From assembly GCA_045132035.1 (NCBI GenBank), contig JBGURM010000092.1:1-64000 (forward strand): 64,000 nt of DNA. The letters are read 5' to 3'. The stretch is from UBA2450 sp045132035 (GTDB lineage Bacteria; Bacillota_I; Bacilli_A; RFN20; CAG-826). The translations under genes were made by a program, and so were the position numbers. The notes under the pieces were generated by a model, which did not search any database, was not told where the DNA came from, and saw nothing but the letters and a program-made list of their open reading frames with translations. Positions 47,502 through 55,003 of the stretch are shown piece after piece. Every line of letters begins with the position of its first letter. Positions within the stretch are counted from its first letter, which is position 1.

Positions 47502-49063
47502 CAGAATCTCACCTCCTTTAATGGAGATGGAGCTGGTGCCAATTCAATATGTTCCTCAGCACTAAAGTAAAAATAGAAATCACGGTCTAGAAGATACGTT
47601 TTACCAACACGTTCTTGATTGGTGAAAAATTGCATATATTCGTAATCGTAGTCAATTGCGATATAACAGTGATAAGTTACTGGAGTATTTGACTCAGGAA
47701 TCAAAGTTGAATCAGTATTTTCTTTAACATGTATATCACATTCCACTGATGTATCTAACTCGGTATCGTTTTGGAATTTGTTATATGGATCAGCACGATC
47801 AACAATTCTATTTTTTCCAGCAACTATCTCGTAATCGGTTTGATATGGATGAGGCATTGCTCTAAAAGCATCCCACGCCGCTGTTGGAGTTGCGTATGGA
47901 ACGGCAGTAAACATGGTATAGAAAGCATAAAAATCACTTGCGTTAAGTGGATTACGATGTGAACTGTCGACATAACCACGGTATGTATATGCATTTGTAG
48001 TAGCATATTTTCCTGTGTAGTTATAAATATAAGGCACTGACGTTAAATCTGGATTTCTTATGATTTTTAATCCAGTTTCAACTTCATTTTTGTTTTGATA
48101 ACTTAATTCAACATCTAACACAACTTGAGTGTTTTGTTCATAAATTGCGTAAGGTAAATAGTCATTGATTGACTCGTAAGTTGCCGCAGCAGTGCCACGG
48201 TAATCAATGGTAATCTTAGTTGGATCAATTAAGTTATTACCAATAATCGCATTGTCATTTCTTGAAGTGAGAATGATATCTAAGTAATGAGTTCCACCAG
48301 CGTCAACGCGATATTGGAATGTGTAAATACCAGCTTTTAAACATTTAATACTCTTACCATCTTCAGAAGTAAATCTAGCATTACCACTTGGTGAAGTTGA
48401 TGGTGAATTATATGTATAGTAATCACATGTTGGGCCAGAAATTGTTCCAGCGTTAAAAAGAATAAACTCTGCTCCAATAGAAACAACAACATTATCAACA
48501 GTTACTGGTTCACCCACTACTGGAGCATCTTTTCTAGCAAACGCTGTTGCGGTTAAAGTTGACCATTCATTTGTAGAAACTCCAGTAAATGTCGAATCAC
48601 CCATCAAATAATAATGGAAATCCTGAGAGTCTTCATAATAAATGTTTGTGGCACTATTTGAAGAGCTGGTTGTTGTATATGAATGTGCACTTCCATTTAT
48701 GCCTAAAGTAAATGTCACTGTGTTCGCTAAATTACTTGGGGTATTAACCGAAGCATCTTCAACAACATAACTCTTAACTTGGCCAACACCATCATAATCA
48801 ACGAATTCTGTAGAGTTGTTATGATATGGGTAAATGTATTTATATGCAGAGACTTTTTCAATTGTGACACCTAAGTCACCAGAGAAAGTCGCCATTTGAG
48901 CGCCACCATTGTTAGAAAGATAGAACCATGCAAAAGTTGCACTAGACAAAGCAAAAGCACTTCCAATCGTAAGAGCCACCATCGCAATAATGGTTTTCTT
49001 ACTCTTGAGGCCATTTCCTTTGACCTTATTAGCTAAATTTGTGAATACCTTTCCTATTTTCAT
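47501..49063 (-). CDS. Camelysin/TasA-like exported protein 2
   Basis: A 520-aa protein. After a basic N-terminus, a hydrophobic signal segment ends in SSATFAWFYLSNN, the Ala-Trp-Phe pattern seen at the signal-peptide end of SipW-dependent TasA/camelysin-type fibre proteins. The mature part is beta-rich with many aromatic residues and no catalytic motif. Its stop is 2 bp from the previous gene and overlaps the next start. It shares the N-terminal pattern with the 289-aa protein. No signal peptidase SipW gene is visible in the window. Confidence 0.75.
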   Translation of the reverse strand: MKIGKVFTNLANKVKGNGLKSKKTIIAMVALTIGSAFALSSATFAWFYLSNNGGAQMATFSGDLGVTIEKVSAYKYIYPYHNNSTEFVDYDGVGQVKSYVVEDASVNTPSNLANTVTFTLGINGSAHSYTTTSSSNSATNIYYEDSQDFHYYLMGDSTFTGVSTNEWSTLTATAFARKDAPVVGEPVTVDNVVVSIGAEFILFNAGTISGPTCDYYTYNSPSTSPSGNARFTSEDGKSIKCLKAGIYTFQYRVDAGGTHYLDIILTSRNDNAIIGNNLIDPTKITIDYRGTAAATYESINDYLPYAIYEQNTQVVLDVELSYQNKNEVETGLKIIRNPDLTSVPYIYNYTGKYATTNAYTYRGYVDSSHRNPLNASDFYAFYTMFTAVPYATPTAAWDAFRAMPHPYQTDYEIVAGKNRIVDRADPYNKFQNDTELDTSVECDIHVKENTDSTLIPESNTPVTYHCYIAIDYDYEYMQFFTNQERVGKTYLLDRDFYFYFSAEEHIELAPAPSPLKEVRF

Positions 49064-49065
49064 AA

Positions 49066-49935
49066 CTATGCAATCGAGAGTGTTAAGCTTGAAAGAGTTA
49101 ATCCTTCATAGCAATTACTATTAAAACCAGTTAAATCACCACTTGTGTAGTGTTCATAATAACCAGTAGTTTTATTGAGTTTATAGAATGTTCCTTCATC
49201 ATTAGAGAATTCAATTGTGAAGAAAACGATTGTACGATATCCATCTAAATTATCATCAACATCACTAACGACGACAACTTCTTCAACTGGGTTAGAAGCA
49301 GGATCGTCCTCTGAATAATCAAAAACATCAGTAATTGGAGATGGATTAGCTCTTAAATCAGCGTAGTAACTTTGATATCCAGTTGCGATATCGGCTTCAT
49401 CGTCACCAGAATCAAGCACACTATAAGATGCTCCATAAATATCAATTGCCCAAGAAAGATGAACTGGGGCGTCTTCTCCCACTGAAGCAGAACCTGTAAC
49501 TTCACTCCAATCAGTGATTGATAATTTGCTCATTGCTTTAGAGCCTTTGATGATAAATGCATATGTCAATTTATGAGCTGGCCATAAATGTTCAATATTT
49601 GTTGGATCTGGATCATCAGTGACTACTCCATCTTCGTAATTGATTTTGGTAAACGAAGCATCTTCATATTCAACTTGGTAGCCAGAAAAAATATCGGTAA
49701 TTGAATTTTGGTTTCCATCATGAGATTCTGACTCATCGTCAGTGAAAGAATCTAAGTAATACATCTCATATTCAATTTGTTCTGGGGTCATAACTTTGAA
49801 AGAGCCACCGCCAACAGAAACAGATTGATTTGTAGAGAACCAAGCATATGTTCCAGATATAGCGGCAAACAAAGAAAAGACCGCCGTCAACGTGGCAGCA
49901 ACTATTTTTATTCTTGTTAATGTCTTTCTTTTCAT
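49066..49935 (-). CDS. Camelysin/TasA-like exported protein 1
   Basis: A 289-aa exported protein. The signal segment (residues 9-30) ends in SGTYAWFSTNQSVSVGGG, the AWF motif of SipW-type signal peptides. The mature protein is acidic and beta-rich with no metal-protease motif. It is the first gene of the operon, directly controlled by the GEMM-I riboswitch and terminator at 49954-50056. By analogy with TasA it could be a structural subunit of a fibre; this is inference from the signal motif and context. Confidence 0.75.
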   Translation of the reverse strand: MKRKTLTRIKIVAATLTAVFSLFAAISGTYAWFSTNQSVSVGGGSFKVMTPEQIEYEMYYLDSFTDDESESHDGNQNSITDIFSGYQVEYEDASFTKINYEDGVVTDDPDPTNIEHLWPAHKLTYAFIIKGSKAMSKLSITDWSEVTGSASVGEDAPVHLSWAIDIYGASYSVLDSGDDEADIATGYQSYYADLRANPSPITDVFDYSEDDPASNPVEEVVVVSDVDDNLDGYRTIVFFTIEFSNDEGTFYKLNKTTGYYEHYTSGDLTGFNSNCYEGLTLSSLTLSIA

Positions 49936-49953
49936 TTTGCCCCTCTACTATTT

Positions 49954-49991
49954 AAAAAGCCAGTCGCCTTATTAGTAGTTAGGCAGCTGGC
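49954..49991 (-). terminator. Riboswitch-controlled terminator
   Basis: Minus-strand GCCAGCTGCCT pairs with AGGCGACTGGC across an ATA-rich loop and is followed by TTTTT, 19 bp before the ATG. Its 5' arm (GCCAGCTGCC) is also the 3' part of the aptamer, so ligand binding and termination should exclude each other. Confidence 0.85.
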
Positions 49992-50056
49992 TATCTTAAT
50001 TAATATCAAGACCCTTTAGTTTTGCGTCGCCGAATCACTCCGGTTTTGCTTTTATC
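49979..50056 (-). promoter_or_regulatory. GEMM-I cyclic-dinucleotide riboswitch aptamer
   Basis: Minus strand reads AAAAGCAAAACCGG, then GGCGACGCAAAACTAAAGG, GTCTTGATAT.. and AAGATAGCCAGCTGCC. These are the hallmark segments of GEMM-I (GCAAACC, GACGCAAA, GGGTCT..AGATAGCCAG). The GAAA-type tetraloop and receptor arms are modified (P2 loop GAGTGATT). The base corresponding to Vc2 G20, just before GCAAAACC, is A. It controls the four-gene surface operon. Confidence 0.85.
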
Positions 50057-50075
50057 ATAACTTTTTTGTGCACTT

Positions 50076-50105
50076 ATTATATAATACGAAATTTTTTGTT
50101 GTAAA
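50076..50105 (-). promoter_or_regulatory. Promoter of the riboswitch/surface operon
   Basis: Minus strand: -35 TTTACA (50100-50105), 18 bp, perfect -10 TATAAT (50076-50081), ~20 bp upstream of the aptamer. Confidence 0.75.
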
Positions 50106-50208
50106 CATTTTTTTGCGAGCACGCATTATGTGCATAAGAAACGACAAGAAAAAAATGTAGAACCAATCAATAAAAGTGCAACATTTATGTTGCCAGTTTT
50201 CCTATAAG

Positions 50209-50236
50209 TTGATTTTTTTAGTGTGGAGTGTATAAT
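50209..50236 (+). promoter_or_regulatory. Promoter of ktrBA
   Basis: Plus strand: -35 TTGATT (50209-50214), 16 bp, -10 TATAAT (50231-50236). The predicted 5' leader before ATG 50252 is only about 9 nt and has no Shine-Dalgarno sequence. Confidence 0.65.
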
Positions 50237-50251
50237 ACAAACAGTTTCATT

Positions 50252-51634
50252 ATGAAAACCAAAAAGAAAGCTAATAGAGGCACTTCCCCATATCTACTCG
50301 TTATCTTGTCATTCATTGTAGTGATATTTTTAGGTGCTTCTCTTTTAACCTTACCAGGAGCACATAAAGACGCTCAGTGGGGAAATTTCCTTGATTCTCT
50401 TTTCATTGCTACTTCCGCGACATGTGTGACAGGTTTATCAACTTACGCTAACGGAATCGGTGGAGAATTAACTCTTTTTGGCCAAATCGTTGTCTTAGTG
50501 ATGATTCAAATTGGTGGACTTGGATTTATTACCATCTTCACATTCTTTATCTCACTATTCATGAAAAAGTTACAATTTAGAGATCGTTTATTCCTCTCTC
50601 AAGCAGTTAACAGTAACACTATTTCTGGTGTTTCTCGTTTTGTTAAGAGAGTGATTACTATCGTTCTTATTTCCGAACTACTCGGATTCGCATTAGGTTT
50701 ACCAGTATTTTTGAACGTTAAGGAATACTCAGTTCCAGAGGCGCTTTGGGCATCATTATTTACATCAATCTCAGCATTTAATAATGCTGGATTTGATATT
50801 TTTGGCCCATATTCTTTACTAAGAATTGCAGAAAATCCTATCATGTATAATTTACCTACATGGGCGTATTATTACTTATGTTCTTATATAATGATTCTTA
50901 TTGTATTAGGTGGCATTTCTTTTATCACAATTATTGAAATTGTTATCTTAAGAAAGAAGCCAAGACAATGGAATGCATTTGTAAGAATTGTCTTAATCGC
51001 GACTGGTTCTTTACTCGTTGGTGGATTCGTTTTATTCTGCTTAACTGATGTTCTTAATGGCACTATGACTCCTTTTGAAGCCTTATTCCAAAGTGTCACC
51101 TTAAGAACTGCAGGATTCGCTAGTTTTGATCAAAATAACTTATCAGTTGCAGGTAAAACAATTAGCTGCTTATTTATGTTTATTGGTGGCTCACCAATTT
51201 CCACTGCCGGTGGTATTAAAACCACTACTATCTTCATTATTGTTTTATGCTTAGTTAGATTCTTACAAGGAAAGAGTATTGTTGCTTTTAAAAGAGAATT
51301 CACAAGAACTAGTATTCTTAAAGCAATGACCTTAGTCTTCCTTTCACTTTTAAATGTTGTTGTCGCCTTTGTTGTTGTTTCTTCTTTTGAACAAGGTAAA
51401 CCACTTGCGACAACTCAAAACGTCTTCTTTGAAGTGTTCTCTGCCTTTGGCACTGTTGGATTATCAACAGGTTTAACACCTTCTTTAGAAGTTGGTAGTA
51501 AAATCATCCTCATCCTATTGATGTTCTTTGGTCGACTTGGTCCAATCACCTTGTTCCAACTCTTCCAAGCAAATATGGATGGAGAAGAAAATATTCATTA
51601 TAAACGCGTAAGCGCAGATGTTATTATTGGTTAA
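50252..51634 (+). CDS. ktrB: Potassium uptake protein KtrB (TrkH family)
   Basis: A 460-aa channel-like K+ transporter with four MPM repeats. The selectivity segments TSATCVTGLSTY, SAFNNAGFDIFG, TLRTAGFASFD and SAFGTVGLSTG contain the conserved Gly residues. The reading frame opens at GTG 50228, but that start overlaps the -10 TATAAT at 50231-50236. ATG 50252 (MKTKKKANRG) is the likely start. It works with KtrA, encoded 17 bp downstream. Confidence 0.93.
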   Translation: MKTKKKANRGTSPYLLVILSFIVVIFLGASLLTLPGAHKDAQWGNFLDSLFIATSATCVTGLSTYANGIGGELTLFGQIVVLVMIQIGGLGFITIFTFFISLFMKKLQFRDRLFLSQAVNSNTISGVSRFVKRVITIVLISELLGFALGLPVFLNVKEYSVPEALWASLFTSISAFNNAGFDIFGPYSLLRIAENPIMYNLPTWAYYYLCSYIMILIVLGGISFITIIEIVILRKKPRQWNAFVRIVLIATGSLLVGGFVLFCLTDVLNGTMTPFEALFQSVTLRTAGFASFDQNNLSVAGKTISCLFMFIGGSPISTAGGIKTTTIFIIVLCLVRFLQGKSIVAFKREFTRTSILKAMTLVFLSLLNVVVAFVVVSSFEQGKPLATTQNVFFEVFSAFGTVGLSTGLTPSLEVGSKIILILLMFFGRLGPITLFQLFQANMDGEENIHYKRVSADVIIG

Positions 51635-51651
51635 TAGGAGGAATATCTAAT

Positions 51652-52323
51652 ATGGCCCACAAATCATTTGCAGTAATCGGACTCGGACAATTTGGTCGAT
51701 CAATCGTTAAAGAATTAGTGGATAACGGAATGGACGTTATCGCGATTGATAACAACGAAGAAACAGCTAGAGAAGTCGCTAACGACTTACCTACTACATT
51801 CATCGCTGATTCCACTGATGAAAAAGCATTAAAAGAATTAGGCATTAGTGATGTTGACGCGGCGATTGTCGCCTTTGGCGATAACCAAGAAGCCAGTGTT
51901 TTAACCACTGTTATTTTAAGAGAATTAGGCGTTAAAAATATCATTGTTCGTGTTGATGATGATTACTATGTCCCAATCATGAAGAAATTAGGCGCTACTG
52001 AAGTTATCACTCCTCAAAAAGCTGCTGGTACTGCTTTAGCGAACCGTATCGGTAATGAAGACTTCCAAGACTACTATAAGCTTGACGCAAAATATTCAGT
52101 TGTTTCTATCATCATTAATCCAGGATTCTTCCCACAAACATTAAAAGATATGAATCCTAAAAATGTTTATGGTGTTAACGTTGTCTTAATTAAAAGAGGC
52201 GCTAAATCATTTGTCCCAGGTGGTACTGATTCACTCCTCCCAGATGACACTGTATATGTTGTTGGTACATCTAAAGAAATCAACGCCTTTAGAGAAGCAA
52301 TTAACGGAAAGAAAAAGAAATAG
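51652..52323 (+). CDS. ktrA: Potassium uptake regulator KtrA (RCK)
   Basis: A 223-aa cytoplasmic ring-forming subunit. N-terminal Rossmann fold FAVIGLGQFGRSIVKEL (GxGxxG) with the acidic DNN at strand 2, then an RCK-C domain (VNVVLIKRGAKSFVPGG). It binds ATP/ADP and sometimes c-di-AMP to gate KtrB. AGGAGG precedes the ATG. It is followed by a terminator at 52331-52372. Confidence 0.93.
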   Translation: MAHKSFAVIGLGQFGRSIVKELVDNGMDVIAIDNNEETAREVANDLPTTFIADSTDEKALKELGISDVDAAIVAFGDNQEASVLTTVILRELGVKNIIVRVDDDYYVPIMKKLGATEVITPQKAAGTALANRIGNEDFQDYYKLDAKYSVVSIIINPGFFPQTLKDMNPKNVYGVNVVLIKRGAKSFVPGGTDSLLPDDTVYVVGTSKEINAFREAINGKKKK

Positions 52324-52330
52324 TAAAAAT

Positions 52331-52372
52331 AAAATGCACGTAGTGATTGAAACACAATGTGCATTTTTTATA
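52331..52372 (+). terminator. Terminator of ktrBA
   Basis: AAATGCAC and GTGCATTT pair around a long loop and are followed by TTTT. Confidence 0.75.
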
Positions 52373-52395
52373 ATCAAAAATGGAGAATAGATTCC

Positions 52396-52641
52396 ATGAA
52401 GTGCGTAAAATATGAAGAATTTGTAAAAAATGCCGAATATTATCTCGGTCTTTTAGAAGTTGAAGAAAAGATTTACGTCATTAAAGATGGTGGAACTTTT
52501 GCTATATTAGAAAATCCAAGAAAAATCGCATATGAAGAATTCATAAAATTAAGAGGCTGCTTAAAAGATTTGGACGACGGTAGAGATTATAAAGAAATCA
52601 TTGGCGACGCCATCTTAGAGGCAAACGGAATCAAAGCATAA
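52396..52641 (+). CDS. Small antitoxin-like protein, unknown
   Basis: An 81-aa acidic protein. ATG 52396 (MKCVKYEEFVKN) follows GGAGAA at 52382-52387. The layout (YEEFVKNAEYYLGLLEVEEKIYVIKDGGTFAIL, then a helical tail) resembles the Phd/YefM antitoxin pattern of an N-terminal helix-strand followed by 'I.K.G..VAVL'. No toxin gene follows: a bidirectional terminator and the convergent nusG come next. Assignment is tentative. Confidence 0.55.
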   Translation: MKCVKYEEFVKNAEYYLGLLEVEEKIYVIKDGGTFAILENPRKIAYEEFIKLRGCLKDLDDGRDYKEIIGDAILEANGIKA

Positions 52642-52647
52642 GAATCA

Positions 52648-52683
52648 AAAAAGCAACGTTTTTGTGAAGCGTTGCTTTTTGTT
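52648..52683. terminator. Bidirectional terminator between the 81-aa gene and nusG
   Basis: AAAAAGCAACG and CGTTGCTTTTT form a perfect hairpin, with T-runs in both directions, between the two convergent stop codons. Confidence 0.9.
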
Positions 52684-52696
52684 TGCTTTAACAAAG

Positions 52697-53326
52697 TTAA
52701 ATCTTCTCAATTTCAGAGAAATCAACTTCAACTTTAGTTGTTCTACCAAAGAAGATGGTTTCGATTTCCACTGCACCAGTATCTTTATTAATAGAAAGGA
52801 TTCTTCCTTCTGTTCCTTCAAGAGTACCGTGAATGACTTTGACATAGTCACCAACTGCGTATCTGTCATACATGCTTTCGTCGACCATGCCCATTCTCTT
52901 AAGGACTGGTTCGATTTGTTCTCTTGGAACTGGGAATGGTTTTGTACCTTTACCAGCAGATCCAACGAATCCGGTAACACCTGGAGTGTTTCTAACAATA
53001 TACCAAGCATAGTCAGTCATAATCATTTCCACAAAGACATAACCTGGATATAAGTTCTTCATTCTGGTTTTACCTGTTGGTAAACCATCTTTCATAACTT
53101 GAACTTCTTGTTCGACAACAACAATACGGAAGATGAGATCATCTAATCCCATTGATTCAACACGTTTTTGTAAGTTGTATGCGGCTTTTCTTTCGTGAGT
53201 GGAATATGTTGAAACAACATACCACGCTTTTTCACCTAATTTTTGTTCAGCTTTATTTTGTTCTTCTTCAGTAATATCAGTATTAGTGTCTGAGAACGCT
53301 GTTTTTAAATTATTATTATCAACCAT
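52697..53326 (-). CDS. nusG: Transcription antitermination factor NusG
   Basis: A 209-aa protein. A ~35-aa acidic N-terminal extension precedes the NGN domain (KAWYVVSTYSTHERKAAYNL, YPGYVFVEMIMTDYAWYIVRNTPGVTGFVG), followed by a KOW domain (DYVKVIHGTLEGTEGRILSI). ATG 53326 is used because GGAG lies at proper distance; the GTG nine bases upstream is too close. It acts with RNA polymerase and follows secE by 14 bp. Confidence 0.96.
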   Translation of the reverse strand: MVDNNNLKTAFSDTNTDITEEEQNKAEQKLGEKAWYVVSTYSTHERKAAYNLQKRVESMGLDDLIFRIVVVEQEVQVMKDGLPTGKTRMKNLYPGYVFVEMIMTDYAWYIVRNTPGVTGFVGSAGKGTKPFPVPREQIEPVLKRMGMVDESMYDRYAVGDYVKVIHGTLEGTEGRILSINKDTGAVEIETIFFGRTTKVEVDFSEIEKI

Positions 53327-53340
53327 TTTGTTCACTCTCC

Positions 53341-53538
53341 TTATTTCATGCCTTTGAATGCGTCTGAAAGAATTTCAATTAATCTTCTACCAGCAACATC
53401 TTCTCCGAAAAGTAGTAATCCTGTGATTCCCGCAATAATGATAACGACGATGATTGAAGGAATGAGAACTTCTCTTTTTGGCCAACGTACACGTTTGCCT
53501 TCTTTAATAACACCTTTTGCGAATTTTCCTAATCCCAT
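53341..53538 (-). CDS. secE: Preprotein translocase subunit SecE
   Basis: A 65-aa single-helix subunit that clamps SecY: KFAKGVIKEGKRVRWPKREVL amphipathic segment, then the membrane helix PSIIVVIIIAGITGLLLF. The Shine-Dalgarno sequence GGAGG overlaps the rpmG stop codon region, so the three genes rpmG-secE-nusG are cotranscribed. Confidence 0.95.
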   Translation of the reverse strand: MGLGKFAKGVIKEGKRVRWPKREVLIPSIIVVIIIAGITGLLLFGEDVAGRRLIEILSDAFKGMK

Positions 53539-53547
53539 ATGTGCCTC

Positions 53548-53694
53548 CTATTTACTTGCCTTATGAAGTGTTTGTTTATTGCAGTGTTTGCAATATTTCA
53601 TAAGTTCTAATTTTTTATTACTTTCTTTATTTACTGATGTAACGTAGTTTCGAGATAGACACTCGGAGCAAATCAAAAGAACTTTAACTCTCAT
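53548..53694 (-). CDS. rpmG: 50S ribosomal protein L33
   Basis: A 48-aa ribosomal protein read from the sequence: MRVKVLLICSECLSRNYVTS then a Lys-rich stretch, and YCKHCNKQTLHKASK at the end. Two CxxC pairs (CSEC and CKHC) make it the zinc-binding (C+) form. ATG 53694 follows GGGAGG. It is the usual first gene before secE-nusG. Confidence 0.93.
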   Translation of the reverse strand: MRVKVLLICSECLSRNYVTSVNKESNKKLELMKYCKHCNKQTLHKASK

Positions 53695-53726
53695 CTTGAC
53701 CTCCCTATGTAATTCTCAGTGTAAAC

Positions 53727-53755
53727 AATCTACCACTATCGCTAGACTTTATCAA
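53727..53755 (-). promoter_or_regulatory. Promoter of rpmG-secE-nusG
   Basis: Minus strand: -35 TTGATA (53750-53755), 17 bp, -10 TAGATT (53727-53732), about 33 bp upstream of the rpmG start. Confidence 0.6.
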
Positions 53756-53792
53756 TCATTAATTTCATATTTTTGAAAAATAATGAAAGAGA

Positions 53793-53847
53793 TTGAATTT
53801 GGAAAATAATATCTGCTAAAATGAGATTGACCAAGTAGACCAGACCA
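53793..53847 (+). promoter_or_regulatory. Promoter and GACCA-repeat operator of the toxin-antitoxin pair
   Basis: -35 TTGAAT (53793-53798), 18 bp, -10 TAAAAT (53817-53822). Three direct copies of GACCA (53829-53833, 53838-53842, 53843-53847) lie between the start site and the ribosome-binding site, where an autoregulating antitoxin would bind. Confidence 0.55.
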
Positions 53848-53859
53848 AGGAGGTTAGAT

Positions 53860-54102
53860 ATGGAAATTAATATCTATGAAGCAAAAACAAACTTATCAAA
53901 ATTAGCACAATTATTGGTTGATGAAAAAGAAGATGAAATCATTATTTGCAAAAATGGAAATCCAATTGTAAAAATGACAAAAATTCAAAAAGACAAAAAA
54001 ACGAAAAGAATCGGTGCCGCCAAAGAAGAAATGAAAGGTTACAACATTTCTCTTGAAGAATTCAATTCAATATCAGTAATTGATGATTTTTACGGTGATT
54101 GA
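53860..54102 (+). CDS. Phd/YefM-family antitoxin
   Basis: An 80-aa DNA-binding antitoxin: MEINIYEAKTNLSKLAQLL then IIICKNGNPIVKM, matching the Phd/YefM fold, with a toxin-binding C-terminal tail (KGYNISLEEFNSI). It starts after AAGGAGGTT and ends in TGA one base before the PIN-domain toxin start. It neutralises the toxin and probably represses the operon. Confidence 0.9.
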   Translation: MEINIYEAKTNLSKLAQLLVDEKEDEIIICKNGNPIVKMTKIQKDKKTKRIGAAKEEMKGYNISLEEFNSISVIDDFYGD

Positions 54103-54103
54103 T

Positions 54104-54496
54104 ATGAGATATTTATTAGACACTCACACACTTATTTGGGCTCTAGAAGATAACCCAAATTTACCTGAATCTGTAAGGGACATCATTACTAATGAGAACA
54201 ATGATATCTTTGTATCTGGTGTTTCAATTTGGGAAATATCAATTAAACACAAGAAAAATCCAAATTCGTTACCATATTCAGGAAAAGAAATAGTTCACTT
54301 TTCGCAAAGAGCAGGATATAGATTTTTATCCGTATCAATTGAAGATGTTCTAACTGTGGAAGATTTTGATCATAAAGACCATAAAGATCCGTTTGACATT
54401 ATGTTAATTTCTCAATGTATAAACGCAAAAATGAGAATAATTACACATGATTCTATGCTGAAAGAAATTAACGAAAAAGCTGTATTATACTTTTAA
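54104..54496 (+). CDS. PIN-domain toxin, VapC-like
   Basis: A 130-aa RNase-type toxin. MRYLLDTHTLIWALEDNP holds the first catalytic Asp, SGVSIWEISIKHK the conserved Glu, and DHKDPFDIMLISQC the Asp pair, followed by ITHD. This is the Mg2+-dependent PIN active site. ATG 54104 is chosen over 54080 because it begins the conserved domain directly behind the antitoxin stop. Probably an intact type II module. Confidence 0.92.
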   Translation: MRYLLDTHTLIWALEDNPNLPESVRDIITNENNDIFVSGVSIWEISIKHKKNPNSLPYSGKEIVHFSQRAGYRFLSVSIEDVLTVEDFDHKDHKDPFDIMLISQCINAKMRIITHDSMLKEINEKAVLYF

Positions 54497-54509
54497 TTTA
54501 GAAGGTTAA

Positions 54510-54986
54510 TTATTCAATATATTTGTTATTTTTTAAGATAAAGAGAACGCTGATTGCTGACATTCCCACTATTGAAACAACAGATGCAATAATGATGGTT
54601 GTCGTTTGATCAAGCTTCTTTTTATTATTAATCGCACTATTAGGAGAAATATAAAACATTCTCACTAATTCTTTCATCGCATCTTCGATTTTAAACTTAT
54701 CACCATTAGGTGACTGTCTTTCAATTTGATTGACTACCGCTCGATCTTCATTAGAAAGATTAGAGTAAATAGTAATGATTTCGTTATATTCTTCTCTAGT
54801 TGCGTCGCAAATTGATTTAGTAGAAAATAATTCATCAAATTTATTTAAGAATTCTTCAGTAGTCGCATTTAATGCGTAAGTAGCAACATAGTTATTACTA
54901 TTAGAGTTAATAAAAGTAACACTTAAAGGAGCGGCCACTACCGCTAATAAGAGGAATAAAGATTTAAGAATTAATTTCATTTTCAT
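54510..54986 (-). CDS. Small signal-anchored membrane protein, unknown
   Basis: A 158-aa protein with a signal peptide (about 1-27), an extracytoplasmic helical domain (YALNATTEEFLNKFDELF to EDAMKELVRMFYI) and a C-terminal membrane helix (about 128-151) with a short polar tail. The pattern of short helical domain plus C-terminal anchor is common in small surface proteins; no family was recognised. It lies 17 bp after folC and is probably cotranscribed. Confidence 0.6.
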   Translation of the reverse strand: MKMKLILKSLFLLLAVVAAPLSVTFINSNSNNYVATYALNATTEEFLNKFDELFSTKSICDATREEYNEIITIYSNLSNEDRAVVNQIERQSPNGDKFKIEDAMKELVRMFYISPNSAINNKKKLDQTTTIIIASVVSIVGMSAISVLFILKNNKYIE

Positions 54987-55003
54987 AAGAATTTGTAGTT
55001 TAA

